64,000 nt of DNA. It comes from Maylandia zebra. Its lineage: Eukaryota > Chordata > Actinopteri > Cichliformes > Cichlidae. The position numbers and the translations under genes are program-made. Every line of letters starts with the position of its first letter. Position 1 is the stretch's first letter. This document shows, one piece after another, positions 1-21,900 of the stretch. The notes beneath the pieces are model-generated. The model was given only the letters and a program-made list of their open reading frames with translations. It did no database searches and was not told where the DNA came from. Location of the stretch: NCBI RefSeq assembly GCF_041146795.1, contig NC_135174.1, forward strand, positions 24,762,878-24,826,877, in the 5' to 3' direction.

Positions 1-8850
<8,850 letters not shown>

Positions 8851-9226
8851 TAAACTGCACAATATAATTATTTGTCTCTTCCCTCTATTCTTTTTTTTTT
8901 TTTTTTTAACAGTGATGGAAACTGTTCTTGTTAATGTATAAGTGTTGCTGATATGCTTTTTAACTCTAGATACAGAAGAGTCTAACTGATGTTTCGAATG
9001 CAGTTTTTATCCCTAAACTTAAGAATCTATTCCTCTTTTTTTTCATGCTACATTTAATTTTCTTGGGTATTGAAAGTGAAACTGAAGTGTGTACTGCCAA
9101 GCAGGTTCAAAATAACAGGGTTTTTGTGTGCAAAAGTGCGCGTTAACTGCCTTGACAAAACCTACAGGTTCAGTTTTAAGGTTCAGTTCAGTTTTAATGA
9201 GTTCAGTTGGTGGTGGTGGTTCACAA

Positions 9227-9265
9227 GTTAACAGAGAAAGTTGGTAACCAACTTTCTCTGTTAAC
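9227..9265. repeat. Perfect 39-nt palindrome downstream of scn4a
   Basis: A 19-nt arm starting GTTAACAGAGAAAG (9227-9245) is followed by one A (9246) and its exact complement (9247-9265). It lies about 380 bp after the scn4a stop, probably in the 3' UTR. As RNA it would form a near loop-less hairpin. It could also be a recent foldback or an assembly artefact. Confidence 0.85.
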
Positions 9266-10139
9266 CCCAGTTTTCTGTTTCAGGCTCAGGGAAATTTGAT
9301 GCTTTCTTCTACACAAAATAAACAAATTGCCTTGCATCAGTAGGGAGGAAAAGGAGGCAAAATCAAACAAAAATAAAAAAAATATGATGAGAAGAACACA
9401 CCAGAAAACTGCTAATGTTGTAAATCCACATGAATATATGTGTTTTACCATTCTCGTCAGTTACACATAGGAGGTCTGAAACTTCAAACTATATTTCATC
9501 ATGATATTGATGAACGATAATGATGGAATAAACATGAAATCGTACATATACATTTCATGCATCATCAAATTAACGTGTGCTAATTCTCGTGGCAATGCGA
9601 AGCTTGGAGTTTGCGCTGTTGCAATTAGACTGGGGTATTACGCTAATAATAGTCTGTGGCTCAGCTGGTATTAAAATAATATTCTCTCAGCTCAGAATCA
9701 TATTTCATTAAAAGAACTTTTGAAAACACAACACTTACAGCTAATTATACCTAACCTATCCGGGTTAAAAGAGGTTTTAGTGACACTAAAATCTCTGGTT
9801 TAAGTCTGAACATACCTTGTCGTACACCCCTCAATGTTTCCTTCATAGAAACATAAAACTTAACAAAATTAGTCAAGGAAAATTGTGATTTAATGCACAA
9901 TTCAAAAATAATGAAACAGTAAGATATGATTTCTTTCAGTTTAACAGAAATACAAGATCTAATATTTATTTTAACCTTTTTTATCCAATAAAAATATGCT
10001 AGACTTTACTGTAGGCTGAAACATTATTGTGGACTAGAATCTGTTTTATGGTAAATTTCTAGTGGGAAGAAAACAAACAAACAAACAAACAAAAAAAACA
10101 AAGAAAAACAAAGGCAAAACCTAAATTGAGATAAGCTAA

Positions 10140-10600
10140 CAATAGCTGATTCACATGAACGTGAATCAGAACAGATGGATTGCAAAAACTATGATGAAAA
10201 ACATGAACATAAACCAAAGCTTGAAAATAATCCTGTGACTTGAAGTCCATGATGCTAGACAAACAGATAACCCGACACTGAACAGAGAACGACAGAGGAC
10301 CTAAATACACAGGATAATGATAATGAGGGAAGTGAAAACACCTGGGGATAATGAGCTGACACAATTGAATCTGAATGCAACAGGGGAAGTACAACTAAAC
10401 ACACTGAACATGGAACACCAGACCCTTCAAAGTAAAACAGGAAACAACAGAACGTAGACAAGACAAGACAAGCTTGACAACGTGAACACAAAGACATTAC
10501 AAATGACAGACTTCACAGGGGACAGGATAAGACTCATATCAGGAGACATAGACGAAACATAAACTAAAACTCAACTAAGACAAATTAATAATACTGGAAC
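10140..10600. repeat. Unclassified interspersed-repeat-like segment
   Basis: An A-rich segment with phrases such as GAGGGAAGTGAAAACACCTG and CAGGGGAAGTACAACTAAAC resembles the ends of common fish interspersed elements. No coding frame or terminal repeats could be established, so the family is left open. Confidence 0.3.
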
Positions 10601-11624
10601 AAGTATTATCTCAATATATAAGAAGCAAAGGAAATACAAAATAAAACAAAAAAATCATAATTCATGTTATCAAAAGGTAAAGAGTATAAAAGACTAATAT
10701 TAGTGTTTTATTATTAATTAGGTACCAGATGACTTTCTATGGGGAATCTGTTTTGTACACAGGTAAATAAATTGCTATAAAATAGAGTCTCTGGATCTCA
10801 TTGTCCCTCTCTTTCTGTGAAACTACTTATTAGTTAACAATGGGGTTAACTAAACCCACATGGTGTGGCTAATATAGTTAGCATCTGTTCCTAACAGGCT
10901 CATTCAGGCAGGCCCAGTTTATATTGCACTATTTATGTCCCTCCAAGTCAAATAAGAGCAGTTCACTGCACTCCACTGAATGATTTCAAAGGTTATTTCC
11001 CACTTACATACTGTATGCATGTTTATATTTATATTTTTTGGTCCCTTCAGATATCAGATGTTCTCAAAACCTAAATCAGCCATGTTTGGCCATTTCATAG
11101 CTGGATTTCCCTTTCAGCATTCAGGTTTGAACGCTGTCTGTAAACTTACAATGTGATGTTTTTATGTTAATGTGGCTGTATTAGAGAACTGCTAAGCACA
11201 TACTTACTCGCTGTGCATTAAAAGGAAGTTTCGTCTCAGGTTAGATCACAAGATGCAAGGCACACACATTGAATGGTTGAATAAAAAAAAAAAAACATGT
11301 GCCACTTTCCAAAATGTAGTTAATCAGATCTTTTTACAAATTTACAAGAAAACCTGCAGTGGATCTAGTCATATAAACATGTTAATTCTCTTGCTTTTGT
11401 CTAAGTCTTAATAGAAATTATGATGTCTTACTTTAAATATATGGTACTGTGTAAAACTTGCAGGCAGTTTTAAAAGTAATTTCATATAAACATATTTTTT
11501 TTAAATTTAGCAATAAACTTCATTTAAAGTGCAGTAAACACAGAAAGAAATCAAATAAAATCACTCTTTGTGAATATAATTTATTTCGAGAACGGTACCA
11601 CTCCTCTTTGGTACTTCGTCATGC

Positions 11625-11627
<3 letters not shown>

Positions 11628-11675
<48 letters not shown>
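11628..11675. repeat. (ATT)n microsatellite
   Basis: About 16 uninterrupted ATT units. The leucine-rich open frame across it on the plus strand is a by-product of the repeat. Confidence 0.95.
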
Positions 11676-14600
11676 TCATTTTAATTTGCACAGGTAGGTT
11701 GTCCCAAGCATCCTAAAGACTTTCCTTGACTGTTTTGTGGATTTATTTTTTCTCTTCATGCAGTTCTCGACTCACAAAATGATGTTGATATCTGATCAGA
11801 TGCCCCTTTACATTCTGCACAGTACTGTATATACATGAATAACATATGCACTTTTACAGTTTTCTAGCTTGTTTTTTTTAACAATAAGCAATAACATGTC
11901 TATTTTCATTGAGTTTGACACTGTTCCAATTTCATCTTTGGAGAAGGTACATAAATTATGAATGTTTCCTCCACAAGGGGTCTCTCTTGTCATATCCTGC
12001 TGCTACAGCATGGCAGTTTTTCCTGTCAGGAGACTGTAACGTGACCATCCGAACTCCTATGTGAGACTGAGACACCGCTGCACCACTCAGCTATAGTGTC
12101 CTCTCATGGGACAGTCATATTCACAAGACAGTGTCCTCTTTTTGTTTACATTTCTACTGGAGGAAAAGACACATGGGGAGCTTTGCTGGTACAACCTACA
12201 ATCACCTACAATGTTGCTTGTACATACTTTTTTCTTTTTTTCTTCTGAAATGTACATTTATATCATTTTGTTATTTTAAAACTATGTTGTTAGAATAAAA
12301 CAGTTATTGTAAAGAAAAGTAGGCTGTGCGATCACTTGTCAGTTACTACTTTGTCTTGTCTGTGAAATTGCATTGATGCACTGTAGCCCTCTGCTGGTGG
12401 AGAGGTTGACAGCAACACTAAAAACTGAAGATGGAAAACAACCAAGAGAACATAATGTAGTGACTTTTTACTCTTTAAAAAAGCCACTATAGTCAGACTT
12501 TTTAATGAACTATGCTTTACATTAATCTCTATGTCTATGAGTGTCCATCTTTTTGCATAATTATAAGAAATGTAGGTTAATGAGTAAGAAAAAGCACATT
12601 AAAAAAGCCTCATCACTAAGGAGCAACACTTCGAGAGCTCTACTTTAACCTCCTCAAAAACAACTTACAACTGTTAAACATGTGCAGTGTGTTTTTTTTG
12701 TTTTTTTTTTACAGTCAAACCATTTTTATTAACAGGGGATTAATTGAGGCCTTAACTTAATAGCAGGTTCTATGTTGAAAAATATGCATTCACTGACTTT
12801 TTCAAGCATGAGTGTCAGTAGATTAAAAAGCACCCTGTTTCTGTCATGGAGTGGGACGATGGGATTTTTGATTTATTTGCATTTTATGTCATTTCATTCT
12901 GCATCACCCAGCTAGAGATCACCTCTGCAAATGCATGTTTCTAGTGACTGTTTTCTTGCCACCTGGTTTTCAATGCTACTCTTTTTTTGGTTTTTTTCTT
13001 CAGGCCCTAATGTCTAGTAAACCAAATTGGTTGAGGTTGGCAACATTTTTTTAACAAGTAGGATTAATCCAGAATTTTTACATCAAATAATTAGAAAACT
13101 GTAAATAGATCTGTCACAATTAAGAGCCAAACACCAAATGACATTTAATTTTGTAGATTTTGTGCTTGCATTTTACTTTTGATTGATTAAATAAATCAGC
13201 TTTGCAAACAATTGCAGCCACCATTTCTTATAAAAATGTAAAGGTTCGACATCCTAAACATTGCAAATCTTTTTGGAAATATTTCTTTTCTTTTAGGAGA
13301 GGTACAGCATTTCTAGTTATTACATATTTCTTGAAAGAAGCTTTTTATCTCTTCCTTACAGACTGTGATAGGTGATGAAAATCCACACTGTACGCAAAAA
13401 TCGAGGACTCTGCTGTGCGGAGTTTATCAGCTTTAAAAATTAGGGAAATGAGATCAGCTTGACTGACCTGAAAACTTCACTCTTGACTGCAGCTTTATGT
13501 TGCATAACAAGATTGAGAGTCCACAGCAAAGCTAAAAGCTCTTTGGGGGATGTACCGAGCCACATAATGGCATTGTATGTTGTGTTCGTACAATTCTCAT
13601 TCTCAAATATATTTATTATTTATAGGTTTATATTTTTCTTAGTTTGTTTATTTATTTTACTGTATATTCCATTTTTTATTTTCAGTTCACTTTAGTTTCA
13701 GTTAGTTTCCAGAGCTGATTTGGTCGTTTCAGTTTAGTTTTTTATTAGTTTCAGTCTTAGTTTTAGTTTTATACCATTATAACATGGGTGGCATTCAGAA
13801 GTTTAGAACATTTATTGCTATGCACATCATTTTAATATCATTTAGCCAAGCACTCATTTAGCCAAACACTCCCAAAACACGCCTGTGTTAAAGCTTCCTG
13901 ATGCTTGTCGGGTTGACAAATTTGTGTGTAGTAAGAAGGACTAAAATGAACAAAGACTGAGATGATCAGGTGTTTTGAGCTGAGTTTAATTCAACAGTAC
14001 CTTTATTTTTTTGTTCTTTTTCATAAGTTCATAACTTATAAAAGAGTAAACAATCCTCCAACTCTTACCCATTAGTTGAGCTTGTGTGACTCGAGGCACA
14101 GAGAGGGGACTGGCATGGCCTTTATTGGCAGAAGTTTGTGTGTCTTTGCAATTCAATCCCCCCAAAACAACAACATTGTGTTTTTTAAAATCTCCATCTA
14201 GTTTTAAGAACCACCACTGCATGTATTAGTGCAACTAACCAAACCATCCTGTAACAAATGACAGTCACACAGACGGTTTTCTGTCTAACACCACTGGGTA
14301 TTTATGCCCAAAAGGAGGCTTTGGTTTACAATTAGACTTTAGGCTAACTAAAGTCTAAAAAAGCCTGCTATTTTCACTTGAACTCACAAAATTTGGCAAG
14401 TTAGATGTGAGTCAACGTTCATTCATAATTAAAAATTCAGACATTAGACAAACTACTTATAAAATACCTGATTTTTGCAAGACAGACAGCAGAAACAGAT
14501 TAAACATGAGGAGAATGCTATAATACTACAAGCCTGGTTAGAATGATGAGCATATAAAAGTTCCCTGTAATCGGTTAAATATAAATGATTACAGGTAGTT

Positions 14601-15914
14601 AGTTACTGATACCTGATAGTCATTTCTTCACACTTTTCTGCTATACAAAATTATGAACTACTATCTTATGGCAGCTATTTCAAATAAATGTAATGAAGGC
14701 TAAATGAGCATATCATAGCTACCATGCTTTTGTAATGTGTCACTAATTTCTCTGGTCATATATACTTTTATTTCTCTGGTGCTAATTTATTATACAAAAT
14801 AACTACCAAAAGGCAATGATAGCTACTTTAATAGCCATTATTTCCCTTTCGGACAAATTTGGATTTGTCACTTGATTTGTCACCTCTTGCCACTGATTTT
14901 CAGAGCATTTCTGAGGAAGCTTTGGCAAATTGTGTATATATGGATCAACTTAAGGGCCAGGTTTATCTCTCAGGCCCTGTTTCAGGTAATTGGTAGGGTT
15001 TTTTTCTGTTATTTTTCATACATAACTTTCAGTTACTGCTAATTTACCACAGATATATATTGCTATATATCGCCACTTCTTCTTCTGTCCTTCACTTTTC
15101 CAGTTACCTCATTTCTTTAAGGATACACTGCACACCATGCCAAAATATGCTAGCTTTCTGGTAAAAGCTCTCTATAAATTGGGGTTTTCGTTCTGAAGAG
15201 ACCATTTAAAATTGGTTCTTTGCCAATTTGCTTGTGAACTAGTTCATCAATTTCAATAGGTGCCATTTTTATGCTGGAATGATTCATAGTTGAGTGTTGA
15301 GTGGTTTAAAAACTGTAGAAACTTTAGTCCAAGCCTGGAGAATTGTTGCTAAAGACCACTGCTAAAGACATATTTGACTCATTGGAAACAAAACAAACAA
15401 ACAAATAAAAAGGGTTGAAAAGTCTCAACGACTTTTGCAGAGTATAGTATCTTCTTTTGCATACTGTGTCTTGTAAATGGTCTTTTTAAAAAGGAATTAC
15501 ATGTTTAAAAACGATCTGCTTTGGTTTCTTGACCATAAAAGCTTTCTATAGAAATCTAAGTTATCTAAAACCATCATCTTGGCATCAATATTGAAACTAT
15601 GATATTATATTGGCTGTAGTATCACTAATCATAACCTTAATGTTTAGCTTAATAATGCTGTTTCATCTGTCCCTAAAAATGGAACATTTAATCACACGGG
15701 TTACCGACAGTAAAAGTGTGGGCTGTTATTTTGGTTCAACGATAGAGCCCTCTTCCTCTTATTTGCCTGCCTGCATGGTGACAGAAGACAGACTGCACAC
15801 CCACTGATGTGGATACTTCATCTTCGTTCACAACACTTTTAGACCTGCAGAGAAACTCAGATACAGCCGTGGAGTCAGCATCTGAAGCGTATTTCTCTTC
15901 TTTTTGAGGACATC

Positions 15915-18900
15915 ATGCGCTGGATGTTAGCTGGATGGTGGGGGCTTGTTTTAATCAGTCTGTCAGGTAAATGGAAACTTTTGGAATATAATCAACACGG
16001 TTTTGTGACTGAAAAATGAAACCAATACAGGAAAAATACCAGTTTGAGTGCTACATATATTAACTCACAGTGCCAGTACACCAAAATAATTCAGTAAAGT
16101 ACAGTACTGGTAATTTATAACACCTCACGCAGTCTTTTTAATTGTATTTTTTATAACTGTTAAACCACAACTACACTGCGTACTAGTGTTTTGCATGTTA
16201 TTTTTGACTCTGCAGCACCATTACTTCCTGCCCATCTGGGGAAAAGAGGAAGTTTTCTTCTGAAACAAAGACTATAAGATTATTGTCATGTTGATGAATT
16301 GAAGTCCTTTATAATTTTATAGTAAATAAATATCACACCTGCACCTCCAAGTTATTCAGTTCCTAGTTTCCATTGCTTTATTTTACATATAACTTGTAAT
16401 CTAATTTAAAGAATGAATATAGAAATAGCAAATAAAAGAAAAAAGCATCTGATATTTATGTGTTGTAAACATTAAAAACAAACAAATATGATATCCTCAT
16501 ACATGCATGTATACATGTCTTGGGCCATAAATAAGAATTATTTTCAATATCAGTGGATGATAAGGCTTTTATTTACATTAATTGATTTATCATTACTCCA
16601 TAGTATTAGAGAAAATAGTGCAATTTATCATTTCATTGGCATTACCATTTCAAAAAGGAAATTCATTATTCACTTTGTTTTCTAAACTTTGTGGATTACT
16701 ATAGGTTATCAATTAAACTTTAGCTTATCTGCAATGATTGCTTTTGTAGCAACATTCATAAAATCTTCCTATTTTTGATGCTTGTGGTTTGTGTAATTTA
16801 TACTGTAGGTTAGATGAAACCTGGAAATCTGGCAACATCTTTTTATTATGTTTTTTAGACTGAATAAACTGAATAATGGAGACAAAGAATAATGTCTCTT
16901 ACAACAATGGCACTTTTCTCCACCATGTGTACCATTTGGTTCCATCATCATCTTGAAGTTTGTCTCTTTTTATGTAGTAATTTTTCATAATTAGTGTTAC
17001 AGGGCATTTATCTTTTGTTTCCACATGCATTAGCCTCTTGTATGGAAGCCCGTTTCCGCCACTAAATAAAAACAAAACAGCTAGTATCCATAACTCGAAA
17101 TTTCGAGTTATTTTCTCGAAATTTCGAGTTAATAACTCGAAATTTCAAGAAATATAACTCACATTTTTGAGTTACTTTTCTCAAAATTTTGAGTTAGCTC
17201 TGCCAATAAAAAATATACGTGAATGAGGTCGCTTTCTTGTTACCCGGAAGCATATGGCGCAGAGGAACGCGCACTCAAAAACGGATCCCAACAAATTGGC
17301 GCTTTCGCGAGTACGTTTGCTGATAGTAACACCATGTGATTCAGCTAATAACACAGGGATTTCATCATTTGTGAAGCCAGGCTGAAAACACTCAGCAATC
17401 TGTGCATTCACGACTGGATGTAATACCGGTAGCTTAGCTGTAGCATTTGTAGCCTAGGGCTTCAGCTTTCGGGTAACATGGAAATGACGTCATTCACGTA
17501 GATTACTGATTGGCAGCGCTAACTTGAAATTTCGAGTTGCTTTTCTCAAAATTTTGAGTTAATAAATCGAAATTTCGAGTTATTGTGTCGAAATTTCGAG
17601 AAACTAACTTGAAATTTCGAGAAAATAACTCGAAATTTTGAGAAAATAACTCGAAATTTTGAGAAACTAACTTGAAATTTCGAGAAAATAACTCGAAATT
17701 TTGAGAAAATAACTCGAAATTTTGAGAAAATAACTCGAAATTTTGAGTTATGGATCCTTTTTTTTTTTTTAGTGGCGGAAACGGGCTTCCATACTCTTGA
17801 GACCTGAGCTCTTGTTTAGTACGCATTTTTAACTTCTCCTAGCTAGCTCCTTCGTGATACAAACTAAGCTTCCTCTTTCAACAGGAAGCCCTTATGATTT
17901 CACAGAAAAACATGTCCTCATCCTGGGACAATGGGTTTATTTCACAGGATAAAACAAGAAAGTTAACATTATTTGAAAAAGTACAAAATCTCAGCCCCCC
18001 CAGGTGTGGGTTAGGGTTAGGGGTTACCCTGCTGGTGGCTGATGCCCGCAGACGTCAGTGCATTGGTGGTTCTCGGTGTCCGGGGCTGCACTCAGGTATG
18101 CACCGACTCAATCTTGGTGGGGCATGGCACCTGTGGCTCAGTTGGGCTCCTTCTGGGGGGGTGGGGGGACCTCGGCCCTCTGGGCCTGGGGCTCGTCCCG
18201 CGGCTGGCTGCCGACAGGGCCTGTGGGCATGTCACCGCAGTCTCCTGTAGCTTCTTCACCGTGGCTGCTGGGTGACCCTCAGTCTGGGGCTCTCCTCAGC
18301 TCTTTCCAGGAGGATGGCACTGCTGCCCCTCCGGTGGTCCTCCTTGGGCTATCGCGCTCTGGAGGGCCTCTAGATGTTTGGGACCTGGATCTCCTCCATG
18401 TCTGCTTCATGCCCTGGGGGACAAGGCTATGGCTCCCCACACCCTCTATCAGATAGTTAAATGGAGAAACCTTTTACATACAAGCGCGCTCACGCAGACA
18501 AGTCTGCACACAGGTGTACACATGGGTGCTCATAGACACACTCTATATCTTCCTTTGTTGCTGCCTCAAAGCATACTGTGCATTGACGGTCTTGTGTTCT
18601 GCTTGGTAACATTCAACATTTATTATTTACTGTTATTTATAGTTACCAAGGTTGTTGCTGTGGTCTCCCTACTGTGTTGTTCTCTTTTTTTTCTTCCAGC
18701 AGGTGAACCAGTGGACTTTTTAAGGTCTTTTCTCACTGTCCTTCTGCCTGTTTTTCTTTCCCCTCTCCTTTTCTTGAACTCTTGTCTTTGTCTTCCCCTT
18801 TCCTATCCCCCAGTCATGTCTGTTCTGTTTGTAATAACTTAAAAGTTAAAAATAAATGAAAAAATAATACCAATCAATCTAGTGGGCCAATAATGATCTA

Positions 18901-21900
18901 CTTGATTAAAAAAAAATCTGTTGGGTTTTTGGCCTTCAGACAATAATTCTGATTGCTACAGTGCCGAACGGGACAGGCACAAAAAACCACAAACAAACAA
19001 ACAAACAAACAAACAAACAAACAAACAAACAAACAAACAAAAAACTAAGAAACATGATTCATTAGAATGAAATATATATGGTGAAGAAAAGTCTTAATGC
19101 AATGTCCCTGTATGAGAACACGGGGTCCCAGGAGGTTACGTACATCACTGTTCTCTGTAAAGCAAGCATCTCATAAGTGGCATACACATTATTTATCCTC
19201 AACCACAATGACAAAATCCTTTTAATGTATATTTTGTCCATTTGAAATGTGTGATAATTGCTGGTATAACTGTGTCACAGTCTCTTTCAACCTTTCTTTG
19301 TCTGCTTAGTTGCTGATAACAAGATACTGCAGATCAAACAGAAACCCCGCTTCTATGGTGTGGCAGTTAAAAGCAATGTGCCCATTTACTGTTCATCCTC
19401 ACGACAACATAATTCTACTGTGAAGTGGTTCAAGGCCAACAAGATCGGAGACGAGCAAACACCGCTATCGACATTGATAGATGACAACATTCGTTTCCAA
19501 ATGGCCTATCTTTACATCAACAACATACAAATGAGGCACAGTGGCGTGTACTACTGCAAGATAAATGAAACACAGGGACCCGGAACCGAAGTAAAAGTTT
19601 TCAGTAAGTAGCTGGAACAGCATGTCATCAGCAGATCTTTAAAAATACAGTGAACTTTTACCATATTTTTTATTTTTTAAGTATGTACCAACTCACTCAT
19701 GAAAATGCGCAGCTGACATACATCTTTTCACTGTGCAGGACCCGTTGTGATGGAAAAGGCACTCTACAGGAGCAATCTGAAGGACGGTCTTATTGTGTTC
19801 CAGGGTTTTCTTTTAGCTGTGTTCATTGCTGCTCTGTTGCTACGTAAACAAAAACTGGTAAGGCACATGATGAACAAAACTCGAGGCAAATGTGTGCTCC
19901 AAAAAAGGATTTTGTGCAGAACTTGCATAACAAATCTTCAGCAAAAAGCAGGGTTTTTTGGATCAAGAATTTTTTTAAAATATGGTTTATTTCAGGAAAA
20001 CTTAGAGGTTTTTCTTTAGAAGCAGGGAAATGAAATGACAAGGCTGTGGAGAAAAATATATGCATTTACTATGATTAAACTCACAACAGAAAGGCTTTCT
20101 AACTGATCATTTCGCATTGCTTAATGTGTATGCAACGTGGTGCACTGAGTAAAATGCTTTGTATCCCAGTGGCAAAGGCAAAAGCTTTACATTGACTTTT
20201 CTGTAAACATACTAACAGTCCAAAGTAAAGCAAAAGAAAGGCAGAAAATCATCTAATTAAGAAGACAGTCGATCAACAGTAGCTCAAATATCATAGCTGC
20301 TGCCTGATCATTTTCTAAATTGTATCATATTTATAGAACATGCTTTGTTATCTCATCTTGTGATTTGCTCAATAAAATGCACATATAAATGTTGCTGTTG
20401 CAAAACAGAAGCTGGCTTTTTGTCAAGATGCTAGCTTAGTTTTTACTTAAAAAGAAGCTAGCTGTTAAGATTTCTGACATGTTGAAATGACAAGTACCCG
20501 ATTACTAAGGCGCCAGCCAGATACCAATCAGTGCCAATCTAGGTTAGGCATTCCCACTATACTGTAAATGGCTGCATTTCATCCAGGTGCTCATGAGATA
20601 GCTATTGAGCTACACAGCTAAAATAACTATTTACACCTGCTTCATATATGTCTGAAATTAAATTAAAACAATACCTATGTCCTTAAATTTTTCTGAAAAG
20701 TAAGCCAGTTTTACCTATACAACACTTTTTCAGAATCTGAATTGCCTGAAATCAAAGTTGTCAATGCCATAAAGTGTCTTAGAATGTTTCGACATCCTTA
20801 ATACACACATGAATCCATTTTACTTTAAATAAAACCTGTAATAAATCTAAAAAAAGATGATCAGTATTGCCAGAGGGAACATGTGCACCCCAAGATATAA
20901 CTGTTTTTGAGCTAAAGCTCCGTAGGCCTTCATTCATTCTATGTTGTAACCAGCACCTACGAAACTGGAAGTGGAGATAATAGCAGGTTTCAAATAGACG
21001 TATTAGATAAGAGGTTCTCTAACATACCAAAAATTACCAAAGGTGTGTTGATATTAATAACTGACAGTGATTTCCACCGATAGTTAAAAAAGAAAATCCA
21101 TACATTTTATTAAAATAGTTCTTACTCGGTTTAATTCTATATATGAAGTTAAATCTAGTTTTTGAGTTATCACAGTGTTAGCTACAATTATGTTGCCATT
21201 TAATAGGTTAATCATTTTCTACAAACATTTATTTAGCTTTTGTCTTTATAACACAGGAAAGCAACTGCAACTGTATTTTTTTTTTAATATAACCTACAAC
21301 AAAACTCGCTTTAGTGATTTTCACTACAGTTATTTGAGTTGACCGATGCTTACAACACCTACTTCCACATTACTGCAAAAAGACAAATTTTGAAAAAAAA
21401 GAAAACAAAACTTTAAATATCATTTTAATTTATTTTATTGTGTGTTATGTGCGATGTGTCTCTAAATAAGATGGTACCCGCTCTTTAACTGCATTCATTC
21501 TCCCCACCCACACCCCCATTTCCTTTTTTAACAGTGGGAACGAAGGGACAGCGAATACGAGGAGCCGGAAACAGATCACATCTATGAGGTTTGTCAGCTC
21601 TTTGTTTTACAATAAAAAGTGAAAAAAAGAAAGACACTGGCTTTCTTTAAGAAAAAAAATATTACAGTGATGCTTCACTGTGTGGTCTCATTTGTGTAAA
21701 CATGTCACAGTGAATACACACCACAGCTGTGTGACTTTACATAAAAATGCAGGCGCACAATAGACAGCGAAAAAACAGGAATCGCAATCTCCGTGCACCA
21801 CTGCGCTCCTAACCACAAATTTACCGTCAGGTTTATTGTTGAATGTATGAATACACATCCTATATTTGAGTTAATAAATAAAGTACATCTAGCTGGCTGA

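Larger units (their letters stand above)
8851..15914. other. scn4a - cd79b intergenic region, no gene seen
   Basis: This 7-kb AT-rich stretch contains the scn4a 3' UTR (possible AATAAA at 9317-9322), a perfect palindrome at 9227-9265, simple repeats (AAAC-type near 10073-10094, ATT at 11628-11675), and low-complexity TTTTAGTTTCAG-type DNA at 13690-13780. Longer open frames, such as 10059-10394 on the minus strand, fall in repeat-like sequence and do not look coding. Confidence 0.55.

Noticed and set aside
17503-17826. Minus-strand protein with NFELFSQ repeats
   Set aside because: Translation of the palindromic satellite inside the transposon; no independent support.
18001-18030. Telomere-like GGTTAGGGTTAGGGG
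   Set aside because: Only two to three units, embedded in a GC-rich interspersed repeat. Not an interstitial telomere array.
18058-18842. Several overlapping long open frames
   Set aside because: They arise from GC-rich repeat composition and have no domain, start context or splice support.
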